Assembly: GCA_022769665.1 (NCBI GenBank)
Contig: JALEIR010000079.1
Location: 48,066-112,065, forward strand
Direction: 5' to 3'
DNA: 64,000 bases
Source of the DNA: Lachnospiraceae bacterium
GTDB taxonomy: Bacteria > Bacillota > Clostridia > Lachnospirales > Lachnospiraceae
Made by a program: the position numbers and the translations under genes. Shown here one piece after another: positions 34,382 through 43,983 of this stretch; position 1 is the first letter of the stretch, and the number at the start of each line of letters is the position of its first letter. The notes under the pieces are model-generated. The model was not told the origin of the DNA and did not search any database. It saw only the letters and a list, made by a program, of their open reading frames with translations.

Positions 34382-35860
34382 TCATCTCACTCCGTTTCTT
34401 CTTGCCCTTCTTTTTTCTGCTTCTTTTCGTTTCTCCAGTTCCCTTCTTCTCTCCTCACACAATACTATCCCGGTCAATATTCCGTAGTACAATACCACCT
34501 GCCACACATGAGGCCGCCCCGGATTCCATGTATGGAAGGGTAATTTGTCAAAAAACGTGCACAGGAATTCATAGCCTTGCAGAATAAAACTGTCAACCTT
34601 GGAAGCAAAACCCATTCCCGGAATCAGGCTTAAGAACCCTGCTGCCAAAAGAGGCTTCATCAACGGAAGTATCAAAAGATTTAAGAAAACAGAATACACC
34701 GGAATCTCATAATAATTCCAAAGCTGTATCGGTAGTGTGACGAGTGTGATGGACAGACTTGCCATGTATGATTCCTGCAGTTCCCCCGCAAATTTTCTCA
34801 TCCAGATTTTCCATTGTTTTTCCCCATAATACCGCGCTCCAACCTTCTTCCTCTCCCTGCCGGCCAGTGCCGGATAAACCGAACCGATTCCCAGCACAGA
34901 AGAAAAAGACAACAAGAAGCCGGCGTTTTGAAGATAATAAGGATTTTTTATTACCATAGCCGCAGCCAGGATTCCCAGTGCTGTCAGCATATCATAACTC
35001 CGCCCCAGGATTTCCGCTCCCATCCTCAGCAGATACATACCGATTGCCCGGCACGCTGAAACCGAAAAACCTGCCAGCATACCGTAAAACAGCAAGATAG
35101 CACTTCCTCCTATTGCTGCAGGAATAATGGGTAATCCTATTTTTCTTAACAGCTTGTATAAACCCATGCCGATAATCGTAATATGAAGCGAAGAAATACT
35201 CAAAATATGCAGGATTCCGTTTCTCTTATACAAATTCTTTATATCTGCTTCGAGCTCTGACTTGTCTCCTAAAAGCAAAGCGCACATTACCCCCGCCTGT
35301 TCTGCCGGTAAAATGCGATTCAGTCTTGCACGAAGGTACTGCTTCAGCCGGTAAGCCGCCTCCCGCACATACCAACGCTTACCGTCCTTTGCTAATATCT
35401 CCGCCTTTCGCAGTCTTCCTCCCACACCAAGAGAGCGGTAATAGACGGCTGAGTCAAATTCACCGGGATTTCCCGCAGAAGAAAAAGGCGCAAAGGTCCC
35501 CCTTACGACAACATTGCTTCCCAGCGTGATCGTGTCGACATCCTCCGAAAGTTCACAAATCAGTTTTTGTTGAAACCGAATGCTTTGTTCAATTGAATTA
35601 CTTTGTTCAAATGGAATAATTTGTTCCGAATTACCTGAATTTTGAAATAGATTTTCCGAAAAATAAAAGGTTACTGATTGTAACCGGATTTCTTGTTCGT
35701 CCTTAAAGCATACCTGCCCTGTAGCATACAATATCATACCCGGATTTGGCTGTTGTGCTGAAAAGTCTGCAGCAGGGGAACTGTCCCACCCGCCTGCTGC
35801 CAGCTTCATCCAGGCTATCACTACCAGGAGCAGAGTCACCGCAAACAGCGGTCTTCTCAT
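34382..35860 (-). CDS. ComEC N-terminal membrane channel part (DUF4131 and Competence domains)
   Basis: A 492-aa protein. It has an N-terminal membrane helix, an OB-like DUF4131 region (VVVRGTFAPFSSAGNPGEFDSAVYY), then the Competence domain: LLLGDKSELEADIKNLYKRNGILHILSISSLHITIIGMGLY, ACRAIGMYLL and several membrane helices. It ends after the last helix in a basic tail. ComEC forms the membrane channel for transforming DNA. The usual C-terminal MBL domain is absent and encoded separately just downstream. Start 35860 has GGAGGT. Confidence 0.87.
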   Translation of the reverse strand: MRRPLFAVTLLLVVIAWMKLAAGGWDSSPAADFSAQQPNPGMILYATGQVCFKDEQEIRLQSVTFYFSENLFQNSGNSEQIIPFEQSNSIEQSIRFQQKLICELSEDVDTITLGSNVVVRGTFAPFSSAGNPGEFDSAVYYRSLGVGGRLRKAEILAKDGKRWYVREAAYRLKQYLRARLNRILPAEQAGVMCALLLGDKSELEADIKNLYKRNGILHILSISSLHITIIGMGLYKLLRKIGLPIIPAAIGGSAILLFYGMLAGFSVSACRAIGMYLLRMGAEILGRSYDMLTALGILAAAMVIKNPYYLQNAGFLLSFSSVLGIGSVYPALAGRERKKVGARYYGEKQWKIWMRKFAGELQESYMASLSITLVTLPIQLWNYYEIPVYSVFLNLLILPLMKPLLAAGFLSLIPGMGFASKVDSFILQGYEFLCTFFDKLPFHTWNPGRPHVWQVVLYYGILTGIVLCEERRRELEKRKEAEKRRARRNGVR

Positions 35861-35994
35861 ATATACCTCCAATCCATATAAACATTCATCATTACATTCC
35901 TTTGAATAACAAAAGATCATGTCATACCCAAAGGGCCGAAATGCTTGTCAAACCATATTTAATGTCATAGCACCAATCATGCAAAAACTTATCT

Positions 35995-36903
35995 TTACAT
36001 ATCCCTCGTCGTCACAATATCCAGATTTCTCTCAAAAGTCGTCGATGTAAACGAAGACGGTACTTCACCGTTGATCAGAATCTGAACCTTGTTGATACTG
36101 CTCAATTCTACCAATGAATTGACAATGGAATAAATAGAAACATCCGTAGAAACATTTCCCTGAACCGTTAGGAAATTTTCATCCAGGTTCACATAGCAGA
36201 TGCCGTCCTTCGTCATAACACTTATAATCTTTGTTGCAGGGTTGATACTGGGATACAAGCCCTCTATCGTTGGTCCTGCAATCAACTCCTCCACCACAAA
36301 CCGCTCCAGCGGAGTATTTGTGGAATAATGCTTCTCCCTGTATGCCGCAATCAGATTGGTTCCGTCTTCGCTGGCAAAATACAGCTTTACCCTAACTTGT
36401 TCATAGGTATTAATTTCATTGCCGTCGTTATTGATAAACTGCTCGGCATTCATCCAGCCTACGAGGCTTCCCATACTGTCATACAGCTGATTTCCCTCTA
36501 CCGTAATTCCAACATAGGTCACATTGTCCAGCTGGGTCAACGTACGCACGATTGCTGCGCGCACCAGAATCTCCGTTATGTCAGGGAGTTCCAGATAAGC
36601 TGCATCCACATCCAGCTGTACCTTTCCTTCCTCACATCGCACACCCAAAAGCTGAAACCCCATGGTAAGAGGAGCCTTGTATTCCAGTTTTTCGGGATTG
36701 GTGGAAAGGCACTGAATCAGTTCGTCCAACTGCTCCGCCGGTTCCGTACACTCCATGGCATGGGAATGTACTTCCACCTTCGTTTCCGAATTACTGACAT
36801 AATAAACCTGTAAAATATTCTCTTCGTCATCCTTTTGTTCCCCGCAAGCCGCAAGCATCAATCCAAAGAGAATCGCCAACAGGAATCCAACTGTTTTTCT
36901 CAT
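35995..36903 (-). CDS. GerMN domain lipoprotein
   Basis: A 302-aa lipoprotein with signal peptide and lipobox LAAC (Cys at 20). Two GerMN-type domains follow. The first spans about 30-150; the second, about 170-290, has VRVKLYFASEDGTNLIAAYREKHYSTNTPLERFVVEELIAGP. GerM-like proteins act at the membrane in sporulation and germination, but similar lipoproteins occur next to two-component systems. Its start overlaps the kinase stop by 4 bases (ATGA), so it is probably a functional partner of the kinase. Confidence 0.87.
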   Translation of the reverse strand: MRKTVGFLLAILFGLMLAACGEQKDDEENILQVYYVSNSETKVEVHSHAMECTEPAEQLDELIQCLSTNPEKLEYKAPLTMGFQLLGVRCEEGKVQLDVDAAYLELPDITEILVRAAIVRTLTQLDNVTYVGITVEGNQLYDSMGSLVGWMNAEQFINNDGNEINTYEQVRVKLYFASEDGTNLIAAYREKHYSTNTPLERFVVEELIAGPTIEGLYPSINPATKIISVMTKDGICYVNLDENFLTVQGNVSTDVSIYSIVNSLVELSSINKVQILINGEVPSSFTSTTFERNLDIVTTRDM

Positions 36904-38414
36904 TGCAATTCCTCCCGCTTCTGAACTGATTGACCGTTATTACCGGCAATATAAGTCAGGGGAATTCTCACCGTAAAACTGGTGCCTTCACCCTCCACGC
37001 TGGTCACGGTTATAGAGCCACGGTGCATCAACACGGCATTTTTCGTAATAGCCAGTCCGAGCCCTGTTCCGCCGATTTCTCTGGAATGAGACTTGTCCAC
37101 ACGGAAAAATCTCTCATAAATATGGGGCAGAGATTCCTCCGGAATACCCATGCCTGAGTCACTGACACAAAAGGTAAAATACTGATGGTCCGCGTCCAGT
37201 TCCACCTTAACCCACCCGTGTTCCTTGTTATATTTAATAGCATTTTCCACCAGATTGGTCATAATCAGTGTCATCTTTACTTCATCCACCTCAGCAACCA
37301 CGGGACGCATGCTCTCAAAGACTACCTCCACATCCTTCTTTCGGGCAATGGGCCGCAGTCTCTTTAAGATAAGCTCTGTCAGGTCATTAATATTCAAGGA
37401 TACAATGTTCAGCTCCTGAACCTTCTTGTCCATCTTCACAAGTGCCAGCAAATCTGTAATAATCTGATTTTCACGATCAATTTCCGACACAATATCTTCC
37501 ATGAATTCCCTATACAGCTCCGCCGGAGCGTTATCCTGCGCCAGCAGTGAATCAGCCAGTACCTTGATGGAAGTCATGGGAGTTTTCAGCTCATGGGACA
37601 CATTTGCCACAAACTCCTGTCTGGAATCATCTAATGCTTTCATTCGACGCAACACCTGATTAAAGGCATCCACAATATGCACTGTCTCCACATAGTCCGG
37701 TACGGAAATCGCCTCATCACTGTAGCCCGCTTTCACTTCATTGATTGCCTCCGTAACTCTGTTAAACGGGCGAATCAGTACGCGGGAAAGAATGATTGCC
37801 AGCGCAACAATGCCAACCAGCATCAGATATTCCAGAATCATTGCCTTACGACTCAGCACCTCCATGGTACTGACAATGGCATCATTGGAAATACTGGTCA
37901 GCATTACACCTACAATCGTGCTGGAACCGTCCTCAGAGCCATTGTTGTTTACAATGGGAGTAGTCATCTCTATGTAGCCATGATCCTTGTCATAATGGGA
38001 CATGCTCTCTCCCCGCAGACATCGAATCACTTCCTCGGATATAATTGTCTTCCCCTCACTGATTCCGTAAGTATCCTTGACCACCTTTAGCGCAGAATTA
38101 ATCACCATAACCCTGCCTTCGTAGAGATTGGAAATCATCTCAAGCTCCGCGTTGATAACCGCCCTGGACTGCTCATCTGCTTTATCCGTATTAAAGTAAT
38201 TATTGCTGACCAGATGATTGCCCACAATCAGGAGCTGGTTCTGAACCGTTGCCACACGCTGTTCCACACTCCGCTCCTCATAGTTCGTGAGAATACCGTA
38301 TCGCATCAGCACACCGGGGATAACGCCCACTGCCAGTATAATGATAAAAATGCGCGCCTGCAGGCTGCGCAGAGAGATAAAATTCTTCAGTTCTCCCCAA
38401 ATTTTTGCCAACAT
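36900..38414 (-). CDS. Membrane sensor histidine kinase (WalK-like architecture)
   Basis: A 504-aa protein. TM1 is about residues 21-40, then an extracellular sensor of about 145 aa, TM2 (LMLVGIVALAIIL), HAMP, HisKA with FVANVSHELKTP (phospho-His) and HATPase_c with NLVENAIKYN, DSGMGIPEE and GGTGLGLAI. The architecture resembles WalK without the PAS domain. It pairs with the response regulator 14 bases upstream and the GerMN lipoprotein overlapping downstream. The signal sensed is unknown. Confidence 0.93.
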   Translation of the reverse strand: MLAKIWGELKNFISLRSLQARIFIIILAVGVIPGVLMRYGILTNYEERSVEQRVATVQNQLLIVGNHLVSNNYFNTDKADEQSRAVINAELEMISNLYEGRVMVINSALKVVKDTYGISEGKTIISEEVIRCLRGESMSHYDKDHGYIEMTTPIVNNNGSEDGSSTIVGVMLTSISNDAIVSTMEVLSRKAMILEYLMLVGIVALAIILSRVLIRPFNRVTEAINEVKAGYSDEAISVPDYVETVHIVDAFNQVLRRMKALDDSRQEFVANVSHELKTPMTSIKVLADSLLAQDNAPAELYREFMEDIVSEIDRENQIITDLLALVKMDKKVQELNIVSLNINDLTELILKRLRPIARKKDVEVVFESMRPVVAEVDEVKMTLIMTNLVENAIKYNKEHGWVKVELDADHQYFTFCVSDSGMGIPEESLPHIYERFFRVDKSHSREIGGTGLGLAITKNAVLMHRGSITVTSVEGEGTSFTVRIPLTYIAGNNGQSVQKREELQ

Positions 38415-38428
38415 TTTATGATTTCCTT

Positions 38429-39133
38429 TTATTCATTCAAAAAATAATAGCCCACACCCCACTTGGTATGTACATATTTCGGCTCACTGGGATTCTGTTC
38501 AATCTTTTCACGCAGTCTTCTGATATGCACATCCACCGTCCGTACGTCCCCGGGATAATCTGCGCCCCAAACCAGCTGCAGCAGGCTTTCGCGGCTGTAA
38601 ACCTTGTTGGGATTCAGCATCAGAAGTTCCAGGACCTCAAATTCCTTGGCAGTAAGGCCGATTTCCTTTCCGGCAATATAGGCTCTCCTGCCTTCGCAGT
38701 CCAGCTTCATATCTCCGCTTTCCACCACCTTTGGATTTTCTGCAGGTTCTCCCATAACTCGTCTGGGCTCCGTTCTCCTCATGATGGCCTTGATGCGCGC
38801 TTTCACCTCCAGAATGTTGAAAGGCTTCGTTATATAGTCATCGGCACCGTATTCCAATCCCAAAATCTTATCCATGTCGTCACCCTTTGCAGTAAGCATG
38901 ATTATGGGTACATTGGAAAACTCACGAATCTGTTGACAGACCTCAAAGCCTGTGAGCTTTGGCAGCATGATATCCAAAAGAATAATATCATACTGATTGT
39001 TTCGGGCATATTCCAGCGCTTCCTCACCGTCATAAGCACAATCTACCTGCATGTTATCCTGTTCCAGGCTGAAGCGGATTCCCTTAACAATCAGCTTTTC
39101 ATCATCTACCACCAACGCTCTCTTTCCCACCAT
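38429..39133 (-). CDS. OmpR/PhoB-family response regulator
   Basis: A 234-aa protein. The receiver domain has acidic pocket VVDDE, phospho-Asp in IILLDIMLP, and conserved Thr/Lys in MLTAK and TKPF. A winged-helix DNA-binding domain follows (KEFEVLELLMLNPNKVYSRESLL, VRTVDVHIRRLREKI, VGYYF). ATG 39133 has GAGGTAAAGAAT. An earlier ATG at 39157 overlaps the comEA stop (ATGA) and could be used by coupling, adding 8 residues. It is the partner of the kinase that follows. Confidence 0.93.
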   Translation of the reverse strand: MVGKRALVVDDEKLIVKGIRFSLEQDNMQVDCAYDGEEALEYARNNQYDIILLDIMLPKLTGFEVCQQIREFSNVPIIMLTAKGDDMDKILGLEYGADDYITKPFNILEVKARIKAIMRRTEPRRVMGEPAENPKVVESGDMKLDCEGRRAYIAGKEIGLTAKEFEVLELLMLNPNKVYSRESLLQLVWGADYPGDVRTVDVHIRRLREKIEQNPSEPKYVHTKWGVGYYFLNE

Positions 39134-39153
39134 ATTCTTTACCTCACATTCTG

Positions 39154-39741
39154 TCATTTTACCGTTATCAGATCACGGATTTTATTGTATACGCTTGTCT
39201 TGATGCCGGATACCTTCATAATATCCTCGCAGTTCTCAAAAAGTCCGGAAGTTTCCCTGTAACGAATGATATCTGCTGCCCGTGTTTCTCCGATTCCCGG
39301 CAGAGTACAGAGTATTTCTGCATCGGCCGTATTGATGTTGATTAATTTCTCACAGCTGCCTTCCGACTGCAAATCTGTTATAGATTCCTCAACATTAGGG
39401 AAATACAGTTTTTCTCCATCGGATACCTTTGCAGCCAGATTTACATAGTCAATGGCAGCATTTACATCAAAACCTCCTGCTGCTTCCAATGCATCTGCCG
39501 CACGGCTTCCTTCCGGCAGATATACCACCCCGGGATTTTTCACGGCTCCACACACATAAACACAGATTTCGGTAAAAGCTTCCTGTACATCGGTCTCCAA
39601 CCCTTCTGTCTCAATACCGGAAACCGGAAACTCCTCTTTTCCGATCAGCAGCACATCTTCCTTCCCGGAATCGCATCCGCACATCAGACAACACAAAATA
39701 AGGCTGCAACATGCAACCCGCATTATTCTTTTTATCACCAT
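39154..39741 (-). CDS. comEA: ComEA-type DNA-binding lipoprotein (SLBB and helix-hairpin-helix)
   Basis: A 195-aa protein. It has a signal peptide with Cys residues (CCLMCGC), so it is probably a lipoprotein. A SLBB-like region follows (ICVYVCGAVKNPGVVYLPEGSRAADALEAAGG), then tandem helix-hairpin-helix (ININTADAEILCTLPGIGETRAADIIRYR) that binds double-stranded DNA. Its usual job is to hold transforming DNA outside the membrane for ComEC. It is first in a minus-strand run ending with the comEC halves. Confidence 0.9.
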   Translation of the reverse strand: MVIKRIMRVACCSLILCCLMCGCDSGKEDVLLIGKEEFPVSGIETEGLETDVQEAFTEICVYVCGAVKNPGVVYLPEGSRAADALEAAGGFDVNAAIDYVNLAAKVSDGEKLYFPNVEESITDLQSEGSCEKLININTADAEILCTLPGIGETRAADIIRYRETSGLFENCEDIMKVSGIKTSVYNKIRDLITVK

Positions 39742-39834
39742 AGTCCCTCACTTTCAGGGATTGCCTCTCTATGCTGATTGACCTTATTGTAATGGAATCA
39801 GAATATTTTTACAAGTAACTTTTCCAAAAATTCA

Positions 39835-40275
39835 TTACTTCCACTTGAAAATAATTATCCCAATGATTGCCACTGCCATACCGATTGCTTTTCTCCATTC
39901 CCAGGCCTGTTTTTCCACACCAAACCACCCCAGAAGTTCAATCATATATGCCACCAAAAGTTGTGCAACGACAATCAGCATTACAGCTCGGGCAGGCCCC
40001 AGCATATCCATGCTCTTGATAACGGTATAAGTGATGAAAGCACCGATGGCACCGCCAAGAAGCATATACTTGGGTTGTACCCGTAATACACCCATAAGGT
40101 TACTCCTGTCCGTACATAACCACGCGCCAAGGCATACCAGCAGAGCAGTGAACTGCACAAAAGCGCTTGCAACCCAGATGGTTGATGCTTTGGTAACCTG
40201 CGTGTTGAAAACACCCTGTATGCTCATTAATGCTCCCGAAATCAATGCAATAAAAAAACCAATCATGAGATACAC
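39835..40275 (-). CDS. DMT-family membrane protein (YdcZ/DUF606 type)
   Basis: A 146-aa protein with five hydrophobic helices. LISGALMSIQGVFNTQV, then LLGGAIGAFITYTVIKSMDMLGPARAVMLIVVAQLLVAYMIE, is the YdcZ half-size drug/metabolite transporter pattern. Such proteins probably work as dimers; the substrate is unknown. It lies 58 bases downstream of the orphan solute-binding protein gene. Confidence 0.85.
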   Translation of the reverse strand: MYLMIGFFIALISGALMSIQGVFNTQVTKASTIWVASAFVQFTALLVCLGAWLCTDRSNLMGVLRVQPKYMLLGGAIGAFITYTVIKSMDMLGPARAVMLIVVAQLLVAYMIELLGWFGVEKQAWEWRKAIGMAVAIIGIIIFKWK

Positions 40276-40333
40276 TCTTCCTTTCCTTTTCTTATCAGTG
40301 TATCCTGTGATTGGTTATTTTATGCGAATTTGA

Positions 40334-41734
40334 TTACTGTATGGAATCCGACTGGAAGGATAACAGAAGCTTAAGTTCCTGCGTCAGCGCCGTTACATCT
40401 CCTCCGTCCCAAACCTTTGCAAACAGTCTCTCCAACAACAGCCAGTAATTTCCGGTTTCCATCATCTTAGGCAGCGGTACACTTTCCGCATACTCCATCT
40501 TGAAAATCTGCAGTGCTCCGTTGTCTGTATCGGCAGAAAGATTTGCTGACACTTTTCCGGTCTTCTCATATAGTGAATCTGCACACTCATCCACCAGATA
40601 TGCGGCAAATTTGTTTGCCAGCTCCTTATGCTGCGAATAGCCGTTGACTGCCACCGTATATGTCACAGACATGGAACGGCTTTGAAGCTCACCGCTCACA
40701 TCAGGCATCATCGCAATACCATAGTCAAAATTCAGAGTTCCCTCCTGCCTTGCTGTCTCCAACTTGTTTACCACATCAGTTGTAGCAATGGTAAACACGG
40801 TTTTACCGTCCATGAAATCCTGAATCACCGAGTCATAATTCACCGTATCGGATTCAATAAAGAAAAATTGATTCAACGCCTTGTAAACTTCAAGGCAGTT
40901 GATGGTTTCGGGGTTGTCAATACTGATATTGCTCTTATCATCCCCTGCATCTCCACCCACAATCATATAATTTCCCACAATCCAGTAATTGTAAAAGATG
41001 TCCGATACATCCCATTTCATAATACCTTCCACGCCTTCCGGGACATCAAAGGTATCGGCTATATTCAGAATATCATCCACGGTCTTCGGAATGGCTTCCT
41101 GAAAATATTCCTCTGTCTTTTCCGCCAACAGTTCCTCATCCACCCGGATTCCGTCAGAGCTCTCCGAAGGCTCCTCATCCTCGCTTCCGTCTCCCAGCAG
41201 CTCCTTTTGGGCTGCCTGGGATGCCCATTGCGCCAGATAGGTTTCATTATATAACAATGCACTGGTCTCAAAGGAAAGAGGATATGCCACCTGTTTTCCG
41301 TGATAGGATACGGAATCCAATGCAGCAGCCGGAAAATGTTCTTCATTGCAAACACCTTCCACATCATTTATCTCCACCGCAAGTCCGGATAAATATGCCT
41401 TTTCCAGAGAATCATGGCTGATAATATAAACGTCCGGAAGCTGCTCTTCCCGCACGGAAGCCTTGTTCAGTGCCTCAAGGTACTCACTGTCAGAGGTCAA
41501 CACGGGAATCACATGTACTCCCTCTCTTTCTCCGAATGAAACCGCAGCGCTGTTTACAAAATTCGTCATAGATTCATCGGAATACCAAAAATAAATGGTA
41601 TCCTGTCTGTCAAACCAGGACAGATGCCTGCCGTCCTCCTCTGCAGTTCTCATCTCCAACGTACTTCCGTAAAAAACAGCGACAGCCATAGCCAGTACGG
41701 CTGCCACTGCTATCAGTCTTTTTTTTAAATGCAT
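40334..41734 (-). CDS. Extracellular solute-binding protein (family 1 type), orphan
   Basis: A 466-aa protein with an N-terminal export helix (LIAVAAVLAMAVAVFYGS) but no lipobox Cys, so it would be held by an uncleaved helix or be secreted. The fold resembles family 1 (sugar-type) binding proteins: TIYFWYSDE, LPDVYIISHDSLEKAYL, FMDGKTVFTIATTD. There are no permease or ATPase genes nearby. It starts 24 bases after the argD stop with no terminator between, so it can be the last gene of the arg transcript. Confidence 0.8.
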   Translation of the reverse strand: MHLKKRLIAVAAVLAMAVAVFYGSTLEMRTAEEDGRHLSWFDRQDTIYFWYSDESMTNFVNSAAVSFGEREGVHVIPVLTSDSEYLEALNKASVREEQLPDVYIISHDSLEKAYLSGLAVEINDVEGVCNEEHFPAAALDSVSYHGKQVAYPLSFETSALLYNETYLAQWASQAAQKELLGDGSEDEEPSESSDGIRVDEELLAEKTEEYFQEAIPKTVDDILNIADTFDVPEGVEGIMKWDVSDIFYNYWIVGNYMIVGGDAGDDKSNISIDNPETINCLEVYKALNQFFFIESDTVNYDSVIQDFMDGKTVFTIATTDVVNKLETARQEGTLNFDYGIAMMPDVSGELQSRSMSVTYTVAVNGYSQHKELANKFAAYLVDECADSLYEKTGKVSANLSADTDNGALQIFKMEYAESVPLPKMMETGNYWLLLERLFAKVWDGGDVTALTQELKLLLSFQSDSIQ

Positions 41735-41758
41735 ACCTTTACTCCTGCGTGATACCTC

Positions 41759-42946
41759 TTAAACAATGCATGTGTCCAAAATAGAAATCATTTCATCCAC
41801 ATTTTCCTTCGTTATCACGAGAGGCGGCACGAAGCGGATAATATTTGCTCCGGCATTAATCAGAATCAATCCCTTATCCATGGCGCTGTTGATGATATCT
41901 CTCACGGGGCGGTCAAATACCAGCCCCTGCATCAATCCGGCACCTCGTCTTTCCACAATGCAACTATGCTTTGAAGCAAGTTCATCCAGACGTTTTTCCA
42001 GATAGGGAGCTACCTCTCTCACATTCTCTATTATATGGTTCCGTTCGAATAAATCAAGCACTTTTTCCACCGCAGCGCAGGCAAGCGGGTTTCCGCCATA
42101 GGTTGTACCGTGGTCTCCGGCTTCCAGAGAATGCTGTCCGACCTTCTCCGTCATGAGAAATGCTCCCACAGGGACACCGCAGCCCACAGCCTTTGCCGTA
42201 GACATAATATCCGGCTTCACACCAAATTTCAGCCAGGCAAACATATAACCCGTTCTTCCCATACCGCATTGAATTTCGTCCAAAATCAACAGAATATCCC
42301 GTTCATCACAGATGGAGCGGATTTCCTTTAAGAACTCCTCTTTTGCAGGTACCAGGCCACCCTCACCCTGCACTGTCTCCAGGATAATGGCACAAGTTTT
42401 GTCGGTCAGCTGCGCCTTTACGCTCTCAATGTCATTATAATCCGCAAATTTGATGTTTCCGATTAACGGTTCAAAGGGTTCACGGTACTTTGCATTTCCC
42501 GTGACAGCCAAGGCTCCCATGGTTCTGCCGTGAAAAGAATGATTCATGGCAATGATTTCGTGATCCGTACTTCCATCCTTAAGGTATGCATATTTGCGGG
42601 CAGCCTTTAAAGCGCCCTCCACTGCCTCCGCACCGGAATTGGTAAAAAATATCCTGTCCATTCCGGAGGCTTTCTTTATCTTCTTTGCCGCTTCAATGGC
42701 AGGCACATTATAGTAATAATTGGAGGTATGAATCACCTTGTCAATCTGGTTCTTCAGTGCATCATTGTATTCCCTGTTATTATATCCCAGTGCGAACACG
42801 GCAATACCCGCACAGAAATCCAGATATCTCTTTCCCTCTATATCATAAAGGTAAACGCCGTCTCCCCTGTCCAATACCAGTTGATAACGATTATAGGTGT
42901 GAAGCAGGGCGCTTTCCGCCTCTTCAATATATTCCTGCATACTCAT
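41759..42946 (-). CDS. argD: Acetylornithine aminotransferase
   Basis: A 395-aa PLP enzyme converting N-acetylglutamate semialdehyde to N-acetylornithine. Motifs are FTNSGAEAVEGALKAARKYA, ILDEIQCGMGRTG and the PLP-lysine region MSTAKAVGCGVPVGAF. It is the last arginine gene of the minus-strand cluster, 59 bases after argB. Confidence 0.94.
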   Translation of the reverse strand: MSMQEYIEEAESALLHTYNRYQLVLDRGDGVYLYDIEGKRYLDFCAGIAVFALGYNNREYNDALKNQIDKVIHTSNYYYNVPAIEAAKKIKKASGMDRIFFTNSGAEAVEGALKAARKYAYLKDGSTDHEIIAMNHSFHGRTMGALAVTGNAKYREPFEPLIGNIKFADYNDIESVKAQLTDKTCAIILETVQGEGGLVPAKEEFLKEIRSICDERDILLILDEIQCGMGRTGYMFAWLKFGVKPDIMSTAKAVGCGVPVGAFLMTEKVGQHSLEAGDHGTTYGGNPLACAAVEKVLDLFERNHIIENVREVAPYLEKRLDELASKHSCIVERRGAGLMQGLVFDRPVRDIINSAMDKGLILINAGANIIRFVPPLVITKENVDEMISILDTCIV

Positions 42947-43005
42947 GTCGTTTCCTCATTTCCGAGAACATAGTTTATGTGAGCGATTGAGCCGTTCTCT
43001 GCTCT

Positions 43006-43932
43006 CTAATCGTTTTCCGTGCAGAACCGGTCTCTCTTTTCTCCCGTTGCCAGATTATCATCATCTGCGATAATTGCTGTTCCGATACCCTGCTTAGTGA
43101 AGATTTCCAACAACAGACAATGCGGTACTCTGCCATCCAGAATATGTACTCTTCTGACACCGTTTTTAATGGCAGAAGTACAATTATTCAGCTTAGGAAG
43201 CATACCTCCGCCGATAAAACCTCCGGATATCAATTCCTCGGCTTCGCTGGCTGTCAGCCTGGAAATGAAGGTAGACTTGTCATTGATATCCTTGTAAAGC
43301 CCCTCAATATCCGTTAAGAATGCCAGCTTTTCGGCATTGACAGCTTTCGCTATGGCACAGGCTGCATCATCCGCGTTGATGTTGTAGGTAGCAAAATTCT
43401 CGTCCATTCCGATAGGTGCAACAATGGGAAGGAAATCCTTCTCCAACAAATCATAGAGCACCTTGGGATTGACCTCCGTAATTTCTCCCACATAGCCGAT
43501 GTCCTGTCCGTCGGAGTACTTTTTCTCCACTTTCAAAAGGCCGCCGTCCTTACCGCTGATACCTACAGCCTTGACTCCAAGCTCCTGCACCATGGATACC
43601 AGGCTTTTATTCACCTTGTTCAATACCATCTCCGCAATTTCCATGGTTTCCTCATCGGTGACACGAAGACCGTTTACAAACTTTGCCTCCTTGCCGACCT
43701 TGCCCACCCAGCGGCTGATTTCCTTGCCGCCGCCGTGAACAATAATTGGCTTAAAGCCCACCAGCTTCAAAAGCGTCACATCCTTGATGACATTCTTTTG
43801 CAGTTCTTCATTGCTCATGGCGCTGCCGCCGTACTTCACAACAATAATTTTACGGTTAAAACGTTGTATGTAGGGAAGTGCTTCGATGAGAACTTCAGCT
43901 TTCTGCAATACTTTTTCCATGTCCTTTTCCAT
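43006..43932 (-). CDS. argB: Acetylglutamate kinase
   Basis: A 308-aa enzyme phosphorylating N-acetylglutamate. [31 protein letters not shown] and [12 protein letters not shown] are the family motifs. The N-terminal helix [18 protein letters not shown] is the kind associated with the hexameric arginine-inhibited form; feedback inhibition is therefore likely but inferred. ATG 43932 follows AAAGGAA. Confidence 0.95.
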   Translation of the reverse strand: MEKDMEKVLQKAEVLIEALPYIQRFNRKIIVVKYGGSAMSNEELQKNVIKDVTLLKLVGFKPIIVHGGGKEISRWVGKVGKEAKFVNGLRVTDEETMEIAEMVLNKVNKSLVSMVQELGVKAVGISGKDGGLLKVEKKYSDGQDIGYVGEITEVNPKVLYDLLEKDFLPIVAPIGMDENFATYNINADDAACAIAKAVNAEKLAFLTDIEGLYKDINDKSTFISRLTASEAEELISGGFIGGGMLPKLNNCTSAIKNGVRRVHILDGRVPHCLLLEIFTKQGIGTAIIADDDNLATGEKRDRFCTEND

Positions 43933-43983
43933 GATAAAGATTCCTTTCTTATGTCGGTTTATTGCTGACTCACCCTTGTCCCG

